Numbered from the stretch's first letter, positions 25,666 to 34,516 are shown. The stretch: DNA of 64,000 nucleotides from Halanaerobium saccharolyticum (GCF_004362045.1 NZ_SNWX01000004.1:105396-169395); one strand, 5' to 3'. Translations and numbers: made by a program. The notes: generated from the sequence alone by a model not told the origin.

Positions 25666-25703
25666 AAAAACTTGTATGTTATAATCAAAGCATACAAGTT
25701 TTT
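25666..25703 (+). promoter_or_regulatory. Inverted repeat holding a -10 box before the LysR gene
   Basis: AAAAACTTGTATG (25666-25678) and CATACAAGTTTTT (25691-25703) are perfect inverted arms. The 12-base loop contains TATAAT (25680-25685). It can be a terminator for the dehydrogenase gene, a LysR-family operator, or both. Confidence 0.65.
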
Positions 25704-25719
25704 TATTAAGGGTGATTTT

Positions 25720-26607
25720 ATGAATATCGATGATTTAAAATACTTTATCAAAGTTTTTGAGAATGAAAATCTAACCAAATCTGCAAAAGAATTATTTATA
25801 ACTCAGCAGGCATTAAGTCAGAAGATCAGTAAACTGGAAGCAGAAATTGGAGTTAAACTATTTGAGAGAAATTCCAGGGGGGTTAGTCCGACAGAGTTTG
25901 CCGAATATTTTTACCCAGAAGCTAAAGGGCTGAAAAAATATTTTGATGATTTTAAAAGTGAGGTATATAGAAAGGCAGAGAAAGAAAAAAAGAAGTTAAA
26001 AATTGGTTTTTCACCTGGAACACTGCAGGTCTTGAATGCTCAGGATATTATTGAAAACAGCCGCCAGGAACTTGGGATTGAGATCGAAATATCTGAGTTT
26101 ACTGATGTTGACTGCGAAAAAAATGTTTTAAATAATAATCTTGATCTTGCAATCACAGTTAACCCGCAAAATAGTGATGATTTTAATTTTAAAAGTTTAT
26201 ATCATGATAATTTTGCAGTGGTGGTTAAGAAAAGTGATTCGCTGGCCAAAGAAGATGAACTCAAACTTGTCGATATCAAAAATAGAAAACTAATCCTATT
26301 AGATGAGACATTTAGGATGCAGACAGTACTGGAGCGAGAATTTAAAAAGGCAGATTTCGAGCCGGAGGTTTACAGCCGCTGCAACCACGACTTAGATGCT
26401 GCCTATGAGTTTGTGAGTTTAAATAAGGGGGTATTTGTTTTTGTTGATTCACTGATATATTTAGAGCGGTACCCTGATTTAAGCAAAATCCCGATAAAAG
26501 ATTTGGAGTCAAAATGGGAGATTGGAATTATAACCAAAAAAGAGGCAAATATCGGTCCAAATGTTAAGAAATTTATAAACTTTTATGAAGCTGAAAATGA
26601 TTTGTAA
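25720..26607 (+). CDS. LysR-family transcriptional regulator
   Basis: A 295-residue protein. The N-terminal winged helix (MNIDDLKYFIKVFENENLTKSA, TQQALSQKISKLEAEIGVKLFER) is typical LysR. The C-terminal two-lobe effector domain follows (KKLKIGFSPGTLQVLNAQ, LDLAITVNP, FAVVVKKSDSLA). ATG 25720 follows AAGGGTG; the in-frame ATG at 25672 lies inside the inverted repeat and has no ribosome site. It probably controls the oxidoreductase genes just upstream, or itself. A clear terminator follows. Confidence 0.9.
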   Translation: MNIDDLKYFIKVFENENLTKSAKELFITQQALSQKISKLEAEIGVKLFERNSRGVSPTEFAEYFYPEAKGLKKYFDDFKSEVYRKAEKEKKKLKIGFSPGTLQVLNAQDIIENSRQELGIEIEISEFTDVDCEKNVLNNNLDLAITVNPQNSDDFNFKSLYHDNFAVVVKKSDSLAKEDELKLVDIKNRKLILLDETFRMQTVLEREFKKADFEPEVYSRCNHDLDAAYEFVSLNKGVFVFVDSLIYLERYPDLSKIPIKDLESKWEIGIITKKEANIGPNVKKFINFYEAENDL

Positions 26608-26613
26608 TATTCA

Positions 26614-26646
26614 CTCTCACCAGCGTATTTTAGGTGAGAGTTTTTT
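26614..26646 (+). terminator. Intrinsic terminator
   Basis: CTCTCACC pairs with GGTGAGAG and six T follow. Confidence 0.9.
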
Positions 26647-26700
26647 AATTACTATATTTTTGCCATTACTTTTTCGGAAAAGATTTGTGGTAATCAACTG

Positions 26701-26729
26701 TTGAACTTAGATAATTGTGAAGGTACAAT
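26701..26729 (+). promoter_or_regulatory. Promoter of the PRD regulator operon
   Basis: TTGAAC (26701-26706) and TACAAT (26724-26729) are separated by 17 bp. Confidence 0.65.
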
Positions 26730-26789
26730 ATAATTAGAAAAAATAAAGAGTTAAAAACTTTAATATTTCCATAACTAGGGGAGCTAAAG

Positions 26790-28991
26790 ATGTTAAAAAA
26801 TCGGGAATGCAAAATAGTAAAAAAGTTGATTAGAACTGACAGCCCTCTTGTTATTAAAGAATTAGCAGCTGAATTATCGGTTAGTACCAGAACTATCAGA
26901 TATGATTTAGATAAAATTGAAGATTGGATTGAAGAAGAAGGACTTAAAATGCACCGTAAGCAGGGAATAGGTATTTATCTTGAGAGTAATGCCAAAGATA
27001 AACTCACAGAAATTTTGGATCTTGAAATAGAGTATCATCGAGCCTATACTCCAGAGGAAAGACAGCACATTATTTTAAAAGAACTTTTAGCCAGAGAAGA
27101 ACCAATTATTGTCAAAGAATTTGAAATAAATTTAGATGTCAGCGAAGGAACAATAATCAAAGATTTAAACAAGGTAGAAAAGTGGTTAGCTAAAAGAGAT
27201 TTAGAATTAATCCGTAAGCCTAATTATGGAATAGAAATCAAGGGGGATGAAAATAACTGGCGAAAAGCGGTTTTTGACTTTTTAGAAGACAGTAGTACCG
27301 AAGATGAAGTAATAAATATCCTTAATCTATTTGAAAACACCAAAAGTTTACCTTCTTTTATTGATTCTTATAGCGATTTATTAAATTCTATTAATTCTAC
27401 TCAGGTTAAGTTTGTAAAAAATCTTATTAGAGACACCGAAAAAGATTTAGATTATTCTTTTACTGATGCTGCATTTTCTGCCTTAATCCTCCATATAGTA
27501 ATTGCTCTGCAGAGAATTATTAAAAACAAAGATATTAATATGAAGTCTAAACAGCTATTGATTCTTAAAAATAAAAAAGAGTTTAAAATCGCAGAAGAGA
27601 TAGTAAAAAAGCTGAGTTCTAAATTTAAAATAGAAATTCCAGAGTCAGAAATTGGTTATATTACTCTTCATCTTCTGGGAGCGAAGTTCCGCCATCTAGG
27701 TGATTTTGATTTTAAAGCTGATAAATTGTTTGATGATAAATTACTAGATTTAACCTATCAGCTGGTCGGAATTGCTGCTAAAATTTTAAATTTAGAATTA
27801 ACTAATGATCAGGAGTTAATTTATGGTCTTGCGCTTCATTTAAAACCTACCTTAAATAGAATAAAATATGATCTTAATATTGAAAATCAATTAGTTGCGG
27901 ATATTCAAGAAAAATATCCTCAAATTTATCGTGCTTCTAAGATAGCTGCTGGAGTAATCCAGACAGAGATTTTTGGAGAAATAAGAGAAGAAGAAATTGG
28001 TTTTATTGCAATGCATATTGGAGCTGCAGTAGAAAGAAAAAACGTTAAATCAAAACTTAATAATAAACTGAAAGTTGCATTAGTCTGCAGTACTGGAATC
28101 GGAACAACTCAAATTTTGGCAGAAAGATTGAAAAATGAATTTCCTAATTTAAAAATTGTAGATACTTATTCTTATCATGATCTAGAAGCCGGTAGTTTTG
28201 AGAAAGAGATAGAGCTTGTGATTTCTACTATTAAATTACCGGGAATAGGGATTAATAAGATTCAGGTAAACCCTCTCTTAAAGGAGGAAGATATTAAAAA
28301 TATAGAAAATTATATTATAAATATTTTCAATAATAAGATTTATCAAAAAAATAAAAAAATTGAAGAATGTGAGGGATTAAGAGGAAAAGTTAATACAGAT
28401 ATTGATCAGCTAACTGCTGAGACGATAGAGCTATTAAAGGCAAATCATCAACTGCTGGCAGAAAATGACCTGGAAAATGAATTAAAAGAATTATTTAAAG
28501 AGCATTTAAAAGAGGAAGCTGGAGATAACAAGAAAGAAATTCAAGAACTAGAATTAAGTGATATTTTAAATCCTGGTTTAATAAGAGCTAAAGTTAGATG
28601 TAAAGACTGGAAAGAAGCAGTTAAAAAAAGTGGAAAATTGCTTTCAGCTGCAGGAATGGTGTCTGAAAATTATATAAAAAATATGATTGGAAATATTGAG
28701 GAAAGAGGGCCTTATGTAGTAATAACTCCAGGACTTGCACTTGTTCATGCTGCTCCAGAGAGGGGAGTGAAAAAAGTTGGTATTTCTTTGATAACTTTAA
28801 GTAAAGCAGTGAATTTTAATCATTCTCAAAATGATCCGGTAGAAATTGTCGTTGCCTTTGCCTCTCCAGATAAAGAACAGCATGTTAAAGCTTTAAGTAA
28901 TCTGGTAGATAAATTATATAATAGCAGTTTAAGGGAGGAGATAATTTCTACTGAAGATAATCAAAAGATTTTAGATTTACTAAAAAATTAA
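26790..28991 (+). CDS. PRD-domain transcriptional activator with EIIB and EIIA domains
   Basis: A 733-residue MtlR/LicR-type regulator. Two helix-turn-helix domains (about 1-60 and 85-140) are followed by two PRDs (about 190-410), an EIIB-like domain with CSTGIGTTQ (Cys near 432) and an EIIA domain at 590-733 (ITPGLALVHAAPERG, His near 652). PTS proteins phosphorylate these domains to sense substrate and energy state. It heads the PTS operon. The EIIA domain is visibly close to the stand-alone EIIA at 29948, sharing WKEA-KKSG, ITPGLAL-HA and NDPV. That suggests duplication within the operon. ATG 26790 follows GGGGAG. Confidence 0.92.
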   Translation: MLKNRECKIVKKLIRTDSPLVIKELAAELSVSTRTIRYDLDKIEDWIEEEGLKMHRKQGIGIYLESNAKDKLTEILDLEIEYHRAYTPEERQHIILKELLAREEPIIVKEFEINLDVSEGTIIKDLNKVEKWLAKRDLELIRKPNYGIEIKGDENNWRKAVFDFLEDSSTEDEVINILNLFENTKSLPSFIDSYSDLLNSINSTQVKFVKNLIRDTEKDLDYSFTDAAFSALILHIVIALQRIIKNKDINMKSKQLLILKNKKEFKIAEEIVKKLSSKFKIEIPESEIGYITLHLLGAKFRHLGDFDFKADKLFDDKLLDLTYQLVGIAAKILNLELTNDQELIYGLALHLKPTLNRIKYDLNIENQLVADIQEKYPQIYRASKIAAGVIQTEIFGEIREEEIGFIAMHIGAAVERKNVKSKLNNKLKVALVCSTGIGTTQILAERLKNEFPNLKIVDTYSYHDLEAGSFEKEIELVISTIKLPGIGINKIQVNPLLKEEDIKNIENYIINIFNNKIYQKNKKIEECEGLRGKVNTDIDQLTAETIELLKANHQLLAENDLENELKELFKEHLKEEAGDNKKEIQELELSDILNPGLIRAKVRCKDWKEAVKKSGKLLSAAGMVSENYIKNMIGNIEERGPYVVITPGLALVHAAPERGVKKVGISLITLSKAVNFNHSQNDPVEIVVAFASPDKEQHVKALSNLVDKLYNSSLREEIISTEDNQKILDLLKN

Positions 28992-29009
28992 AAAAGGAGG
29001 GTCAGTTTA

Positions 29010-29948
29010 ATGCAAAAGATTAATACTTTAACTGGAGAAATTGAGGTTGAGGATTTAGGCTTTGTCCGAATGCATGAACATTTACTTACCGATCCACCTG
29101 ATTTAAGGGTTAAAAAAGATTCGGACTATGTTCTTGATAGTCCTCGTAAGGCTGTGGAAGAACTTAGAAAATTGGAAAAAACAGAAGTTAATACTTTTGT
29201 AGATGGAACTACCATAGATTATGGAAGAAACATTGATCAGATGGCTAAAATTGCAAAGAGAACAGAGATTAATATTTTGGCTACTTCTGGTTTTAATCGT
29301 GGTCTATTTTTTGAAGACTGGGTTCATAACTATTCTTTAGCTGAACTTACAGAACTTTTGATCAGAGAAGTGACTGAAGGTATAGATGGAACAGATTTGA
29401 AAGCAGCTATTTTAAAAGCAGGTAGTGATTATAATCGAATTACTAAATCAGAAGAGAAAACTTTTGTGGCTGCTGCAAATGCCCATTTAGAAACAGGAGC
29501 TTCAATAAAAACTCATACTGAAATGGGAACAATGGGAATGGAACAGCTGGATATTTTTGAAAGAGAAGGAGTTGATCTTGCGCGAGTTCTTTTAATCCAT
29601 ATGGATAGAAATTTAGATTATGGATACCACAGAAGGGCTTTAGAAAGAGGAGCCAACATTATGTATGATGGTCCATCCAAAATTAAATATTATGCAGATC
29701 AAAAGAGAATAGATATGTTAAAAAAATTAGTCGATGATGGTTTTATAAACCAGCTTTTTATTTCTAATGATATGGGAAGAAAGTCTTATCTCAAATCCTA
29801 TGGAGGAGGACCGGGTTGGGAATATATTCAGCATAAATTTATTCCCCGGCTACTTAGAGAGGGCTTTACCCAGGGACAGATAGATACCATTTTTATTGAT
29901 AATCCAAAAAGATTTTTGCCATTTCAGCAGATACAGGAGGGTAAGTAA
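29010..29948 (+). CDS. Phosphotriesterase-family lactonase-like hydrolase
   Basis: A 312-residue TIM-barrel metal hydrolase. It has the paired HxH (MHEHLL, His22 and His24), the bridging Lys (ILKAGSD, near 133), two His (THTEMG near 168, IHMD near 196) and the final Asp (SNDMG near 253). Members of this family beside a PTS are known to open phosphorylated sugar lactones in Mycoplasma. Here an ascorbate-type PTS follows at once (stop and start overlap by 1 base), so the likely substrate is a sugar-lactone phosphate. Exact substrate unknown. Confidence 0.85.
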   Translation: MQKINTLTGEIEVEDLGFVRMHEHLLTDPPDLRVKKDSDYVLDSPRKAVEELRKLEKTEVNTFVDGTTIDYGRNIDQMAKIAKRTEINILATSGFNRGLFFEDWVHNYSLAELTELLIREVTEGIDGTDLKAAILKAGSDYNRITKSEEKTFVAAANAHLETGASIKTHTEMGTMGMEQLDIFEREGVDLARVLLIHMDRNLDYGYHRRALERGANIMYDGPSKIKYYADQKRIDMLKKLVDDGFINQLFISNDMGRKSYLKSYGGGPGWEYIQHKFIPRLLREGFTQGQIDTIFIDNPKRFLPFQQIQEGK

Positions 29949-30403
29949 TGATCTCAGAATATTTAACTAAAGATAATATACGATTAGGTGTTGAAGCTAA
30001 AGACTGGAAAGAAGCAATAAAAAAGTCTGGAAGCATTTTAGAAGTTAATAATCTAATAGAAGCCGAGTATATAGATGCTATGATAGAAATGGTAAAAGAT
30101 AAAGGGGCATATATTGTAATTACTCCAGGTCTTGCCTTACCTCATGCTCGCCCAGAAAAAGGAGCAAAAGAGAATGGGTTAAGTCTTTTAACTTTAAAAG
30201 AACCGGTAAAATTCGGTCATTCTAAAAATGACCCAGTAAAGGTAGTAATCAGTTTCTGCGCTGCTGATGACAGCACTCATACTCAGATGTTAAGTGAATT
30301 AGCTGAATTTTTAAAAGTTAAAGAAAATGTTAATTATATAAAAGAAGTTGATTCTAAAGAAGAACTGCTTTCCTATTTTGAAAACTATGATAGGGGGAGG
30401 TGA
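29948..30403 (+). CDS. PTS EIIA component, ascorbate/fructose type
   Basis: A 151-residue single EIIA domain. The phosphorylated His lies in ITPGLALPHARPEKG, as in UlaC and mannitol-type EIIA. It receives phosphate from HPr and passes it to the EIIB encoded next. The start overlaps the stop of the lactonase gene by 1 base (TAATG). The order EIIA-EIIB-EIIC and tight spacing show one complete transporter. Confidence 0.9.
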   Translation: MISEYLTKDNIRLGVEAKDWKEAIKKSGSILEVNNLIEAEYIDAMIEMVKDKGAYIVITPGLALPHARPEKGAKENGLSLLTLKEPVKFGHSKNDPVKVVISFCAADDSTHTQMLSELAEFLKVKENVNYIKEVDSKEELLSYFENYDRGR

Positions 30404-30408
30404 GAGTA

Positions 30409-30687
30409 ATGAAGATTTTGACAGTATGTGGAGCGGGACAGGGCAGTAGTCTTATTCTTAAAATGAATGTCCAGGATGTTGTGGATGAACTTGGACTTGA
30501 TGCTGAAGTAGATAATGGTAATATAAGTACTGCTAAAAACTCTGGTGCTGATCTTATTCTGGCTGGAGAATTTCATGAGGATGCTCTAGAGGATTTTGAG
30601 GTCCCTGTGATTACTGTTTCTGATTTTATGGATAATGAAGAAATAAAATCAAAAATACAAAACTTCTTAGAGGAAAAGGGGGAGTAA
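30409..30687 (+). CDS. PTS EIIB component, ascorbate type
   Basis: A 92-residue UlaB/SgaB-like protein. The phosphocysteine is in LTVCGAGQGSSL close to the N-terminus, and the downstream PVITVSDFMDNEEI fits the family. ATG 30409 follows GGGGGAGG. It phosphorylates the sugar during entry through the EIIC encoded 4 bases after it. Confidence 0.9.
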   Translation: MKILTVCGAGQGSSLILKMNVQDVVDELGLDAEVDNGNISTAKNSGADLILAGEFHEDALEDFEVPVITVSDFMDNEEIKSKIQNFLEEKGE

Positions 30688-30691
30688 TGTA

Positions 30692-31984
30692 ATGGATGGT
30701 TTAGTTGCTGTAGCGAGATGGATTGCTAATAATATTTTTAGAGAGCCAGCAAGTTTGATTGGTCTGGTTGCTCTAATAGGCCTCTTATTACAGAAAAAAA
30801 GTACAAGTGATGTGGTTACGGGAACTATAAAAACAATACTTGGATTTATGATTATCCAGGGTGGTTCTACTTTAATAGCAAATTCTCTAGGAGCATTTGG
30901 TCCTATCTGGCAGAAAGTATTTGGAATGACCCAAAGTGCTCAGGTTGGTGGAATGTCAACAAATGAATTTTTAAGTAGCTATGGTGGAGCAGTAACCTTA
31001 ATTATGACTTTTGGATTTTTAGTAAATGTTTTATTAGCCCGGATTACAAAATATAAGTACATTTATTTAACAGGACATATGATGTTCTGGGTCAGTTTTG
31101 TTTATGCAGGAATAGTTGTTCAGGTTTATGGACCGGGAGTTTCCCAGATGTGGATGATCATCAGTGGAGCAATTCTCCTGGGAATTTACTGGACACTACA
31201 ACCTGCTTATCTACAAAAATATGTAAAAAGTTTTACCGGCAAAGATAATTTTGCTGTAGGTCACACCTTCTCAACTGGTGCCTGGTTGGGAGCAGTTTTA
31301 GGTAAGCATTTTGGTAATAAAGATAATGATACTGAAGATTTAAATATGCCGGAAGGGCTTGGTTTTCTAAAAGACAGTAATGTTGTGATTGTTTTAGTTA
31401 TGGGAATAATGTATGGCTTAGGAGCTCTTTTAGCCGGTTCTGAATTTGTAGGGCAATATGCTGGGAATAAAAATCATATAGTTTTTGGAATTCTAAAGGG
31501 TTTCCGGTTTGGTGCAGGGATTGCTGTTGTACTTCATGGAGTTAAATTATTAATTGGAGAGATTGTTCCTGCTTTTAGGGGGATATCCAAAAAATTAGTA
31601 CCCAATTCCAAGCCTGCTCTTGATGTTCCTGTAACTTATGCCTATGCTCCTGCTGCTACAATTATTGGTTTTGCAGCCTCTTTTGTAACTATGGCTGTAA
31701 TCATGATAATTATGGGCGCCACTGGTTTTTATGTTTTTGTTCCTCCTATGATTGCTATCTTTTTCCATGCTGCTGGTGCTGGAGTTTTTGGTAATGAAAC
31801 TGGTGGAGTGAAAGGTGCTATTATTGCTGGTGTTGTTGTAGGTGCAATTATTACATTTGGTCAGGCAATATTTATCAAATATATTATCCCGGATACTGTA
31901 ACTGAATTTATACTCTGGGGTGGAGACACCGACATGTTTGTCTTTGGTACTATTTTAAAGTGGATAATGAGCTTATTTGCTTAA
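30692..31984 (+). CDS. PTS EIIC component, ascorbate type (UlaA/SgaT-like)
   Basis: A 430-residue membrane protein with about 10-11 membrane segments. Family features are FREPASLIGLVALIGLLLQ at the start, the FSTGAWLGAVLGKHFG region and AAGAGVFGNETGG near the end. It carries an ascorbate-like sugar acid or lactone across the inner membrane, coupled to phosphorylation. A hairpin with a T-run follows at 31997-32026, so transcription of the next two genes may be reduced. Confidence 0.9.
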   Translation: MDGLVAVARWIANNIFREPASLIGLVALIGLLLQKKSTSDVVTGTIKTILGFMIIQGGSTLIANSLGAFGPIWQKVFGMTQSAQVGGMSTNEFLSSYGGAVTLIMTFGFLVNVLLARITKYKYIYLTGHMMFWVSFVYAGIVVQVYGPGVSQMWMIISGAILLGIYWTLQPAYLQKYVKSFTGKDNFAVGHTFSTGAWLGAVLGKHFGNKDNDTEDLNMPEGLGFLKDSNVVIVLVMGIMYGLGALLAGSEFVGQYAGNKNHIVFGILKGFRFGAGIAVVLHGVKLLIGEIVPAFRGISKKLVPNSKPALDVPVTYAYAPAATIIGFAASFVTMAVIMIIMGATGFYVFVPPMIAIFFHAAGAGVFGNETGGVKGAIIAGVVVGAIITFGQAIFIKYIIPDTVTEFILWGGDTDMFVFGTILKWIMSLFA

Positions 31985-31996
31985 GTTTGTAGGAAT

Positions 31997-32026
31997 AAAA
32001 AGGGGGTTCTTTTAGCCCTCTTTTTT
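31997..32026 (+). terminator. Intrinsic terminator or attenuator after EIIC
   Basis: AAAAAGGGGG (31997-32006) pairs with CCCTCTTTTT (32016-32025). The next gene starts 21 bases later, so partial read-through is likely. Confidence 0.75.
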
Positions 32027-32046
32027 GAAAATTAGGAAGTGATTTA

Positions 32047-32775
32047 ATGAAAAAATTAGCAGAAATAAACTGGAAAGAAGCAGAAAAAGAATTAAAAGGT
32101 AAAACAGTTATACTTCCATTAGGAGCAGTTGAGGCTCATGGTTACCATCTACCATTGAGTACAGATAATTATATTGCTCAAAAAATTGCTGAGATTGCTG
32201 CCGAAAAATTAGATGCTTTATTATTACCTCTTATTCCATATGGCCAGGTATGGTCTCTACGAAATTTTCCGGGATCTATTTCTTTGAGTGATCAAACCCT
32301 CATTTCTATGATTGGTGATCTTGCTAAAAGTTTAGATCATCATGGAGTAGAAATATTAATAATTATTAATGCTCATTTTGGTAATAAGTCAGCTTTAAAA
32401 AAGGCAGAAAGACTTATAAAAGAAAAATATGATATTCAAATTTTGCGTTTTACCCATCCTGGTTTAAAAGATCTAGAAAGAAAATATATTGAAAGCAGCA
32501 GAGTTCATCCTAACTATCTTCATGCTGAAGAAATTGAAACTTCAATGATGCTTCAGGTGAATAGTGACCTTGTAGATATGAGCAAAGCAGAAGCAGATAG
32601 TCCAGAAATTCCAGAATATTTTAGTAGTTATTCTGTACCCTGGGATCAGATTACTAATAAAGCAGTTTTAGGTGATCCGACACAGGCAACAAAAGAAAAA
32701 GGAAAGAAATTAATAAAGGGAATAGCAGCTAAAATTGTGGAGATAGTCAATAATTTTGAAAAGGGGGTTGAATAA
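32047..32775 (+). CDS. Creatininase-family amidohydrolase
   Basis: A 242-residue protein with the creatininase fold: LPLGAVEAHGYHLPLSTD (metal ligands Glu and His), YGQVWSLRNFPGS, IINAHFGNKSA and LHAEEIETSMML. Members act on cyclic amides, or on intermediates of sugar, flavin and mycofactocin pathways. It is one base-overlap from the SIS protein gene and follows a lactonase-PTS set, so it probably hydrolyses a derivative of the imported compound. The substrate cannot be read from the sequence. Confidence 0.85.
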   Translation: MKKLAEINWKEAEKELKGKTVILPLGAVEAHGYHLPLSTDNYIAQKIAEIAAEKLDALLLPLIPYGQVWSLRNFPGSISLSDQTLISMIGDLAKSLDHHGVEILIIINAHFGNKSALKKAERLIKEKYDIQILRFTHPGLKDLERKYIESSRVHPNYLHAEEIETSMMLQVNSDLVDMSKAEADSPEIPEYFSSYSVPWDQITNKAVLGDPTQATKEKGKKLIKGIAAKIVEIVNNFEKGVE

Positions 32776-33503
32776 TGTCTTTTGCAAGATATAGTGATAA
32801 AATATCTGAGATTTTAAAAGCAATTGATAAGAATGAAAGCAGAAAAATAAACAAAATAGCTAAAAAGTTTGTAGAGACAATTAATAATGATGGTATAATC
32901 CACGTTTTTGGTTCAGGGCATTCCCATATGCTGGCAGAAGAAGTATTTTATAGAGCTGGAGGGCTGGCAGTTATGAGTCCGATTTTTGATTCGGGAGTTA
33001 TGTTGGATGAAGGAGCTATTAAAAGCACTAAAATGGAGCGTTTAGAAGGTTATGGAGAGATTATTATAAATAATTATGAGCTGCAGGAAAAAGACTTAAT
33101 GTTGGTTGTCTCCAATTCTGGTCGTAATCCTGTCCCTATAGATGCAGCTCTTAAAGCCCAAAAAGAAGGTTTAGAAGTAATTGCTCTTACTTCTCTGGAA
33201 TATTCTAAAGCTAATGATTCCAGACATCACACTGGAAAAAGATTATTTGAAGTAGCAGATCATGTTCTTGATAACCACACTCCTTATGGAGATGCAGTAA
33301 TAGATTTTGAAATAACTAAGGCTGTTCCTGGTTCTACTATTGCCGCTTCCTATATTATTAACAGCATTATTGCTGAAACTATTGCAATTATGAAAGAAAA
33401 AGATATGGAAATACCAGTTTATAAAAGTGGTAATATAGATGGAGCAGATGCAGATAATAAAAAATTAGCTCAAAAGTATGGAAAAAGAATTAAAGATTTA
33501 TAA
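32775..33503 (+). CDS. SIS-domain phosphosugar-binding protein
   Basis: A 242-residue single SIS domain: VFGSGHSHMLAEEVFYRAGG, LVVSNSGRNPVPIDAALKAQ and the C-terminal AETIAIMKEK. It resembles the UPF0309 group. SIS domains bind or isomerise phosphorylated sugars. As the last gene of the operon it may isomerise the sugar phosphate freed by the lactonase and creatininase. The start overlaps the previous stop (TAATG). Confidence 0.85.
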   Translation: MSFARYSDKISEILKAIDKNESRKINKIAKKFVETINNDGIIHVFGSGHSHMLAEEVFYRAGGLAVMSPIFDSGVMLDEGAIKSTKMERLEGYGEIIINNYELQEKDLMLVVSNSGRNPVPIDAALKAQKEGLEVIALTSLEYSKANDSRHHTGKRLFEVADHVLDNHTPYGDAVIDFEITKAVPGSTIAASYIINSIIAETIAIMKEKDMEIPVYKSGNIDGADADNKKLAQKYGKRIKDL

Positions 33504-33574
33504 ATTGGAGTATAATCTTATTTGGAATTACTTAGTTTGTGTTTGATTACATCTAAAATTAGATAATTAAGAAC

Positions 33575-33616
33575 TCCTGTTAGCTGTTTTTATTTCAGCT
33601 GACAGGATTTTTGTTT
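33575..33616 (+). terminator. Intrinsic terminator of the PTS operon
   Basis: TCCTGTTAGCTG pairs with CAGCTGACAGGA, followed by T-rich sequence. Confidence 0.85.
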
Positions 33617-33629
33617 TCGAGCGAAATTT

Positions 33630-33980
33630 CTACCCCTTTTCAGACTCAATAAATTTAATCAGATTTCTATAAAATTCAATATTATCATTAGACATGCCTC
33701 GTATTTCGTTAAATAATAATTTAAGTTGATCATTATTTAATATTTCTTTAGTAATATTATTTTCACTCACCTGATAGCTGTTATAATCAACTGCAAGTAG
33801 TGTATCAATACTGCAGTCTAGGGCTTTAGCAATTTTTTTCAGTACATCATAAGCTGGCTCCTGGTTTTTGCTTTCATAGCCGGCAATGGTTGAGCGTTTA
33901 ATCCCGACGATCTCAGCTAAATCTTTTTGAGTAAAACCTTTATTTTTGCGAGCTTTTTTAAGGTTTTCACCGAAAGTCAT
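33630..33980 (-). CDS. XRE-family regulator
   Basis: A 116-residue protein. Residues 5-62 are a Cro/C1 helix-turn-helix (GENLKKARKNKGFTQKDLAEIVGIKRSTIAGYE), and the C-terminal half is helical. ATG 33980 is chosen for its GGAGGA site on the reverse strand; a longer frame to 34046 lacks one. A divergent consensus promoter with a palindrome inside its spacer lies 60 bases upstream, a natural target for this repressor. Confidence 0.88.
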   Translation of the reverse strand: MTFGENLKKARKNKGFTQKDLAEIVGIKRSTIAGYESKNQEPAYDVLKKIAKALDCSIDTLLAVDYNSYQVSENNITKEILNNDQLKLLFNEIRGMSNDNIEFYRNLIKFIESEKG

Positions 33981-34039
33981 AAAAAATTCCTCCAATTTTG
34001 TCGAATAATAAAAACTAACAAAAAATTTATAAAAATAGC

Positions 34040-34068
34040 TTGACATTGTTCTAATTTAGAACTATAAT
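34040..34068 (+). promoter_or_regulatory. Consensus promoter with operator palindrome in its spacer
   Basis: TTGACA (34040-34045), 17 bp, TATAAT (34063-34068). The spacer contains the perfect palindrome GTTCTAATTTAGAAC (34048-34062, central T). It points toward a region with only a small open frame. Confidence 0.85.
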
Positions 34069-34074
34069 AAACTT

Positions 34075-34353
34075 GAAATGTGATAATTATAAACTAAAGT
34101 TCAGAAACAAGAAATGGACAGAGTTATCCCTTGCTCTTTTTGCAGACAAAGGAGGTATTAAATATTGATAGTAGATTAGATAAAAAAGGGTAACAGATTT
34201 CAGTTGGCGCTGTTCTGTTAAAGTTAATACTGAATAATTATATCACATTCGTTGAAGGGTGTAAATTTTAAGGACCCGCTTTTTGTGTTAAAAATCAGAA
34301 TCTTTGGAACAGTCGGTTTAATAAGTCCTGGTGGTTCCCGGGAGGGATCTCTT
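34075..34353 (+). other. Transcribed leader without clear gene
   Basis: Lies between the consensus promoter and the small gene at 34354. A strong AAAGGAGG site at about 34149 is followed only by very short frames. No known riboswitch was recognised. It may be a regulatory RNA or the relic of a lost gene. Confidence 0.4.
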
Positions 34354-34497
34354 TTGAGTAAAAAATATAAAGAAGAGCTGACAGACTTAGTTAAGTTTCA
34401 ACCTGGAGATAAAATATACAAACTGTTTAAATATCAAAAGGTTTTAGTAAAAGGGCAAAAAGAAAATTTCGTAATCCAAATAAAAAAAGTCAAATAA
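34354..34497 (+). CDS. Small hypothetical protein
   Basis: A 47-residue basic protein starting at TTG 34354, 7 bases after GGGAGG (MSKKYKEELTDLVKFQPGDKIY ...). An open frame continues upstream to 34252 but without a ribosome site. A strong terminator follows. It is the only candidate product of the repressed promoter at 34040, so it may be a small effector under XRE control. Family unknown. Confidence 0.4.
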   Translation: MSKKYKEELTDLVKFQPGDKIYKLFKYQKVLVKGQKENFVIQIKKVK

Positions 34498-34516
34498 GAA
34501 ACTAACCTGGGGCCGT

